This document shows, in pieces, positions 58,853 through 64,000 of a DNA stretch of 64,000 nucleotides. The stretch lies in the NCBI GenBank assembly GCA_009193035.1, contig SWDT01000001.1, positions 496,001 through 560,000 on the forward strand, written 5' to 3'. The DNA comes from Halicephalobus mephisto (lineage: Eukaryota; Nematoda; Chromadorea; Rhabditida; Panagrolaimidae). The position numbers were made by a program, and so were the translations under genes. The notes under the pieces are model-generated. The model searched no databases, was not told the DNA's origin, and was given only the letters and a program-made list of their open reading frames with translations. The number at the start of each line of letters is the position of its first letter. Position 1 is the stretch's first letter.

Positions 58853-59426
58853 TTTCTAAAATAATTTGATCACTAGGATAAAAATCCTAATTACGTCCTT
58901 CAAAAACGAAAAAAATTAAAATTACACGAATACGATCGGCGTTCCTCCGATATTGCCGTCTTCGCTGAAAAATAATATCCAAAAATAATTGACAAGTTTA
59001 TTGTCATCATTCGAAATTCAATTTAGATTGCTCGAGTCTATTCATTTTGAGGTCGATCCACTGCCATTTGAGGTTTTGTCAACACTACAGGTCGCCATTT
59101 GAATTGAACGGTTTTCATCGCGGACATTTGCATATTTCTTAATTTTCCTTGTTCATGTCTTCAATTCGATAGGAGTTTATTTAGTCTTTGTTGTTTCAAT
59201 GGTTATTTTGGATGTACGTCATGAGTTGTCTCGGACCTCATGATAGGGACTTTTCAATATCATTCGGGATTAGAATAGGTATTTGGTCGTTATCAAGCAG
59301 ATAATTACCGGCTTAAATTCATTCGTTTTGGTTGATAGGAGCTAAGGATTATCAAAATTCTTCAAAAAGCATTTTGATCTAGTTGTAAGTCGAATGATCA
59401 TTCAGATGACGAATAAGTGAAGATTA
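58853..59426. other. Gene-free stretch
   Basis: Interval between the ETS gene start and the ipp-5 stop codon. No supported feature. Confidence 0.5.
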
Positions 59427-60991
59427 TTACAAAAATGAGAACGCAAGAGCGACAGGCTGAAATTACAGTAATCAACTTTTTCCTTTATTAATAACAAACC
59501 TTATGGTCTCCCATACAAGCCTGGAAGCCAATGCAGTTGTAGGAAGGTCGAGGGATCTGGGAGATGGATTCAAAAGCAGTGTCGTTCATCAACACACGAT
59601 CACACCAGGCAGGGGCCCGGGTCTTCATGTAGGAGTCTGAACAATCGGGGTCCTCGCTCCAGGGATAAGTAGGAGGAAAATCGATCGGAAACTCCTTCAA
59701 GTCATACTCGCCTGGCTCTGTGTCATCTTCTCTGTATTGGTGCCAATTTGTAACGAAGCATTGAGGATCGTAGTAATCGAATTTCTTCTTCTCTATCCTC
59801 AACACTATGCTAAAAACAGATCTTCTAAAAGAAATCCAAATTACAATCCCCACTTCACATCTTCATCATCAAGTTTGTCATCTTTTTGTCTAAATTCTAT
59901 TGCTGACAGATTCCTCTTTAACGACTCGCGATGGTTATTCACAGTTGGATTCAGAAAACCATCCATATCATCCATCGATTTTGTGTTTTCTTCAATTTCA
60001 TGAATTTCCTGATCTTTCGTAATCTTCTGAAAAAATATCAAATAATAATGACTCAAATCATAGAGCGTCAGAAAACTACGTAAAAATGAATCATAATTTT
60101 CAACAACGAAAAAACATACCATGAGAAAAGAATCGGTCTTGAGACGAAAGTTAAAATCACCGAAAATAAAAAGACAACTGTCTCCGGAAGAATTGTCCTG
60201 TTTCCATAAATTGTAATTTTCAATTGTGTAATTTAGAGCTTTTTTGCGATTTTGACTGTAAAGTAGAGGATTCTGGGTAAGTTCCAAATTGGATTCATCA
60301 TGGAATAAGTGAATATTAATTAAATCAATTACTCTGAAAATTATTAATTAATAAAATAAAAAAATGAAATAATACCTATCGTGAATTTGCCATCTAGTAT
60401 GTAAGAACCCTTTTCTTCCCCATCGAATAGTAGGCCAGAAATCTTTGACAAATTTTTCTTTCCTCACTCTGATGGAATCACTTAATCTGTCTTCAACGAT
60501 GGTTTCGTCGACAGTGAGAGACTCATAAGTGCCATTGGAACTGGATTCAAACTTGTATTGTTTCACATGATCGATCCAGTCTGTATGGACGAAAATTACG
60601 GTTCCTAAGGCCTAAATTCGATGGAATGAAGAATTTAATTCAAAAACAGTAAACCAACAGTATATTCATCAATTTTCTCATAATCAATATCTAAGTAAGT
60701 TCTGAGTGAAGAAAATCCATTTTCTTTCAAAAGGGAAAAGAGATCATTAATTACTAAAACGACATCTTTGCTATATGTTTTGTAATCCTTGCCACCGGTT
60801 TCCTGAAAATGTAAAGCCACAAACTTGGACTCTCGTCTGGTAATTTCTCCGACGATTTCTTCTTTCCATTGTTCCTTAATAACCGTGTTCTAAAACGAAA
60901 ACTATCAAAAATTCAAATATTCAAAAAGATCCGAACAGACCTCATCAAATAAGGACCCAACATTTGCCGTAATCAATAAAATGTCGGACAT
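59427..60991 (-). CDS. ipp-5: Type I inositol polyphosphate 5-phosphatase (INPP5A/IPP-5)
   Basis: The start at 60991 gives MSDILLITANVGSLFDE, the INPP5A opening. Colinear matches: FVALHFQETGGKDYKTYSKD, ALGTVIFVH, RKGFLHTRWQIHDR, DLINIHLFHDESNLELTQNP, the catalytic GDFNFRLKTDSF, LRIEKKKFDYYDPQCF, IDFPPTYPWSEDPDCSDSYM, RAPAWCDRVLMND and CMGDHKPVALAFSFL. About eight exons. The last, tiny exon follows a 45-nt intron after GDHK and supplies PVALAFSFL with stop at 59427. The enzyme removes the 5-phosphate of IP3/IP4 and ends calcium signals; C. elegans IPP-5 acts in the spermatheca. The C-terminal CaaX prenylation box of vertebrate INPP5A is absent. Confidence 0.95.
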
Positions 60992-61929
60992 CGCTGAAAT
61001 TAGACCATAATCATTCAGCTTTATGATGAAAAAACAGTCACGTAAAGTTAGAGAAAAAAGATAAGTGTCTGAAAAGTCGACAACAAACTGATCTGATTGT
61101 TTTCAAAGAGACATGAACAATATAAGCGAAGAATACGCATACATTAGTTTTCCAGAAAGATGTTTTCAACTTTTCCAGAGACCAGAGACAATGTATCGCC
61201 TAAGGCTAGGAACATGGAAACCAACATCAAAGACAGTGACAATCAATACACCCAGGTGGTTACTGGGCAGTCTGCAAATAATGAATGGATTGCTTAGTGT
61301 TGGAATTGAATAGACGTGACGCCGCACGCTTACTCTCGTTAACGTTAACGAGAGCGCGACATTTTTGTTTCAGACAAAATCATCATGAGGGAGTATCTGG
61401 GTGGGAGGAGCACCGACAACAATCCATGACCAAATGAGGAAGGTCGATATCTACGTAAGTGTCTTGTGTCGTTTTAACGAAGAACTTAATTTATTGTCTG
61501 AAAAAAAATTCCAAACTGCTCTAGTTAAAATAGTTTTCAAAAATCACTTCCTATTCATTTAAAAAAACCGGTTCTCTTACGCACTTAGACATGATATGTG
61601 ATTGAGAACGAAAGCTGCAAAACAAAATACTACTACTTCTAAATAGTCAGTCAAAATTCAATGAACTCCAATCCATGCGCCGGAAGAGCAGAGTGCCCGC
61701 GGCTTTCCTCGTTTCCCGTCGAGACTTTTCTCGCGAACACATGGTTTGATGATTATTGGACTGGATCTTTTATTAGCTGCTTTCAACGGAGTTTTATTGG
61801 AAAATTGGTACAATCGAACATTTTGGTGGAGTTATCTGAAGGACTTTGTAGTATTGGGAATAAAAATCTGATAAAAACGGGAATTTAGGGCTAGTACCCG
61901 GACTAATTGTTTATTTCGAGTGTACGTAG
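60992..61929. other. Intergenic with a perfect 22-bp palindrome
   Basis: About 0.9 kb. Bases 61333-61354 form a perfect palindrome built on CTCTCGTTAAC and its complement. Open frames at 61113-61313 and 61661-61888 (+) have no motifs. Confidence 0.5.
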
Positions 61930-62519
61930 CTATGTGTCGTTGTCCACATGGCCATAAAAAACAAGACTCCCATCATCCTCCTTGACGTCATCCAAAATGA
62001 TGAAGGGACAAGAATTGATCTCTGGAGCAGGACCATCGTAATTTCGGTAATCAATGTTCACCCAATTACGAGCAACTCTTCCATAGCAAATTGGGAAACT
62101 GTTCGTATTCACAATGCGAACACGGACTCGTTTGTGGTCTGGGGGTCTGAAATACAACCACTCAGGTGACGACAAAGTTATTCAATTAGCTTACCGGAAG
62201 ACCATTAACTCACATCGAAACTGAATATGAATTCCTCCCTGAGGTCCAGAGATGTACATTCTCTTGTTCGCATGGATATTTCGGTAAGCAACTGGAAAAC
62301 CATCATACCTAAATTCCAAATGAGTTTTTATATAAAAACAAGCACTTACGAAGGAACAAAAGTACCCAATAAAGAATCTAGCTCAGTTTTGACGAGAGTT
62401 CTCACATTCATGAGTTCAGGACCCGCGGCGTAAATATGAAAATTGTGGACATGGATTGAATAGCTCTGCGGATCTCTCCGAAACATTCTAAAAGCTTGCT
62501 TCCACTTAATAGATGCCAT
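61930..62519 (-). CDS. POLR1F: Probable RNA polymerase I subunit RPA43 (POLR1F-like)
   Basis: Three exons encode about 165 residues. The start at 62519 gives MASIKWKQAFRMFRRDPQSY. The N-terminal half resembles the Rpb7-N/SHS2 domain of RPA43: VRTLVKTELDSLLGTFVPSY, DGFPVAYRNIHANKRMYISG (family: GVPLAY.NI), IHIQFRCELMVFRPPDHKRV (family: IH.D...LVFRP..G). A short OB-like region follows (VNTNSFPICYGRVARNWVNI), matching the V.N.V....IG.LV...FN pattern. RPA43 with RPA14 forms the Pol I stalk that recruits Rrn3. It is shorter than yeast or human RPA43, lacking the C-terminal extension. The call rests on pattern memory and is not certain. It is divergent from METTL5. Confidence 0.55.
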
Positions 62520-62737
62520 TGTGGAACTTCTGAAAACGTGGTAGTAAATAACAGCACTACAACTATCAAGAAAAACGAAAAAATACACTTAGAATAGAAC
62601 CAAGGATAAAAGAGAAATTCGGAAAGTTCAAAATAAGTTCGTTCTGGGACCGTCTAATTTCCTGGGTTCTTGCCAGTCTTAGCGTTTTATTTTTATGAAT
62701 TATCGGTAACTTCTTTGTTCGTAATTGTTCTTCAACT
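62520..62737. promoter_or_regulatory. Divergent promoter region, RPA43-like / METTL5
   Basis: 218 bp between opposed start codons of two genes that both concern rRNA (Pol I stalk and 18S m6A methylation). The shared interval must hold both promoters or leader-addition sites. Confidence 0.5.
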
Positions 62738-63688
62738 ATGGATAACATAGGTTTTATGGACAATCATGCCGTAAAAATGATAGGAAATAACACTACGGAT
62801 CCCCTCACGAAGAGAGAACTCGTTGCTATCCATGAGCAACTCGGAAAAGTTAAGGATTTCGAGAATCCGAAACTCGCCTTGGAACAGTACATGACTGACC
62901 GTTCCACTGCTGGTAAGTTGTTGATTTTTGTTTTTATATGAAAACATTGAGATGGATGTTATTTCAGTCCACTTCATGCAGTTGATCGACAGATGTGTTG
63001 GGATCAAAGAGAAACGAGTTGTTGATTTAGGTTGTGGCACTGGAATGCTAGGAATCGCTGCTTTGCTCTGTGAAGTCGAGTAGGCTATGTTTCTGAAGGA
63101 ATTCATATATCAATTTCCGATTTTAGCCATGTTTCCTTTGTTGATATTGATGCTGATGCTTTGGAAGTCTGTAAAGAGACTGTTTCTGAATTGGTGGATG
63201 ACGAGGAAATTACGGGAGAGTCGGAGTTCTTCAATATGTCCGTCTTTGATTTTGTTCCAGAGACACCTCCGGACATTATCATTACTAATCCTCCATTCGG
63301 TACCAAGAATAATGAACGTATGTCTGTTAATTTAATTTTGACATTAAATATGTTTTTAGATATCGACCTCAAGTTCGTTCTTGCTGCTCTCAACATGGTC
63401 GATTCCAACGGTGTTATCTTCAGTTTCCACAAGAAGTGTACTGGTGACGGACTCCTCAAACATGTCCGCAAAGTGATTCCTACTGCTCGTGGAGAACCTC
63501 TTGCTCACATCAAATGGACTCTGCCCAAAACGTATTCTCACCAAATGCTTGAATCCAAAGTTATTGAGGTTTCTGTTTTCTGCTGGACTCTCTGCAATAA
63601 CATCAACTCCCCTCTAGCCCGTCAACCCCGTGCCAACAAGTCCAAAAAAGACGAGAAGCCGAAAGTCAGGAAATCCAAGCAGAGGTAG
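62738..63688 (+). CDS. metl-5: METTL5-type 18S rRNA N6-methyladenosine methyltransferase
   Basis: Four exons encode about 265 residues. Rossmann MTase motifs: motif I VVDLGCGTGMLGIAALL, acidic motif II FVDIDADALEVC (after the intron at GTC GA|C), and the catalytic IIITNPPFGTKNN (N6-adenine NPPF). Before these lies ENPKLALEQYMTDRSTAVHF, a METTL5 hallmark (LEQY.T....A). After the next intron come HIDLKFVLAALNMVDSNGVI and SFHKKCT. The C-terminus is Lys-rich (KSKKDEKPKVRKSKQR), a likely nucleolar signal and longer than in vertebrates. With TRMT112, METTL5 methylates the conserved adenosine in helix 44 of 18S rRNA. Stop at 63688. Confidence 0.95.
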
Positions 63689-63933
63689 GACCAATCTCAA
63701 GTAATTCATTGTTTTATTTGTTGATTTTTGAATCGTTAACGGGTATAAAAATAGTACTATCTAGATCAAGTTTCTTCGAATAATGAATGAAAGAACAATT
63801 TGTCAAAAAACAAAATTTCGGTAGTTTAAAGATAAATAAGAAAATAAAATAAATCGATAAACTAATTTATTTGTCACTTTTTGATAATTTGAAAAAATTA
63901 GAAGCAGATATTCATCATTTGTAGTCCAAACAG
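63689..63933. other. 3' flank of METTL5
   Basis: AT-rich sequence, presumed 3' UTR and spacer before the TIR element. No further feature. Confidence 0.4.
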
Positions 63934-64000
63934 TACAGTGGAATCTCGATATAACGCACCCAGGCTATAATGCACGGTTCCAGTGCGTTAGTTTGGCCCG
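63934..64000. mobile_element. Partial TIR element at the window edge (pogo/Tc1-like end)
   Basis: It begins TACAGTGGAATCTCGATATA, sharing the CAGTnGAA..nnGATATAA layout with the element at 4938-5112, and continues with GCACCCAGGCTATAATGCAC. Internal complementary phrases (AACGCAC/GTGCGTT) suggest a fold-back. It is cut off by the window end. Confidence 0.5.

Noticed and set aside
1..64000. CRISPR arrays, bacterial operons, defence systems
   Set aside because: The DNA is eukaryotic, with spliced genes throughout; no direct-repeat/spacer arrays are present.

Overview
This window is nuclear DNA from a nematode. The evidence is: very short introns (mostly 42-60 nt) ending in TTTTAG or TTTCAG; several genes with an unpaired 3' splice site just upstream of the ATG, as expected for spliced-leader trans-splicing; and gene families with nematode character (a MAB-5-type Hox homeodomain, an astacin with EGF, CUB and TSP1 domains, a Clc/claudin-like protein, UNC-115). 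It is not obviously Caenorhabditis. The species cannot be named from the sequence alone. No operons, tRNAs, rRNAs or CRISPR arrays were recognised.

Layout. 1-9 kb: an old inverted duplication with a hexamer expansion, the 3' exons of a mab-5-like Hox gene (+), an orphan Q/N-rich single-exon gene (-), a TIR element, and a BRICHOS/ITM2-like membrane protein (-). 9.5-21.4 kb: one giant Dachsous-type cadherin (-), with a complete OSCP1 gene (+) nested in one of its introns. 23.8-27.1 kb: the mitochondrial S-adenosylmethionine carrier (-) and Golgi tether subunit COG7 (+), head to head. 27.2-33.1 kb: an NHE-type Na+/H+ exchanger (-) and epsin (-). 34.6-35.5 kb: KDEL receptor ERD2 (+). 37.4-41.3 kb: a GAPR-1-like CAP protein (-) and the actin-binding LIM protein UNC-115/abLIM (-). 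42.6-45.2 kb: a small orphan (-) and a CRAL-TRIO/Sec14-like protein (-). 47.2-50.3 kb: the PP2A B55 subunit SUR-6 (+) and an unidentified helical protein (-). 51.3-55.8 kb: a secreted astacin metalloprotease (+) and a Fringe-type glycosyltransferase (+). 56.0-63.7 kb: a Clc/claudin-like protein (-), a small ETS-domain factor (-), inositol 5-phosphatase IPP-5/INPP5A (-), a probable Pol I subunit RPA43 (-) and the 18S rRNA m6A methyltransferase METTL5 (+).

Most genes are unrelated housekeeping or developmental loci. Thematic links: secretory-pathway genes (COG7, ERD2, epsin, Sec14-like) are scattered through the window; Dachsous and Fringe are both developmental cell-surface or Golgi signalling components; RPA43 and METTL5 are divergently transcribed and both act on ribosomal RNA. 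I did not find a convincing undescribed multi-gene system. The most unusual items are the Fringe orthologue, the nested OSCP1, a 315-bp dispersed repeat that supplies the stop codon of the SAM carrier, two GC-AG introns, and several non-autonomous TIR elements. All exon models are read by eye and need transcript support.
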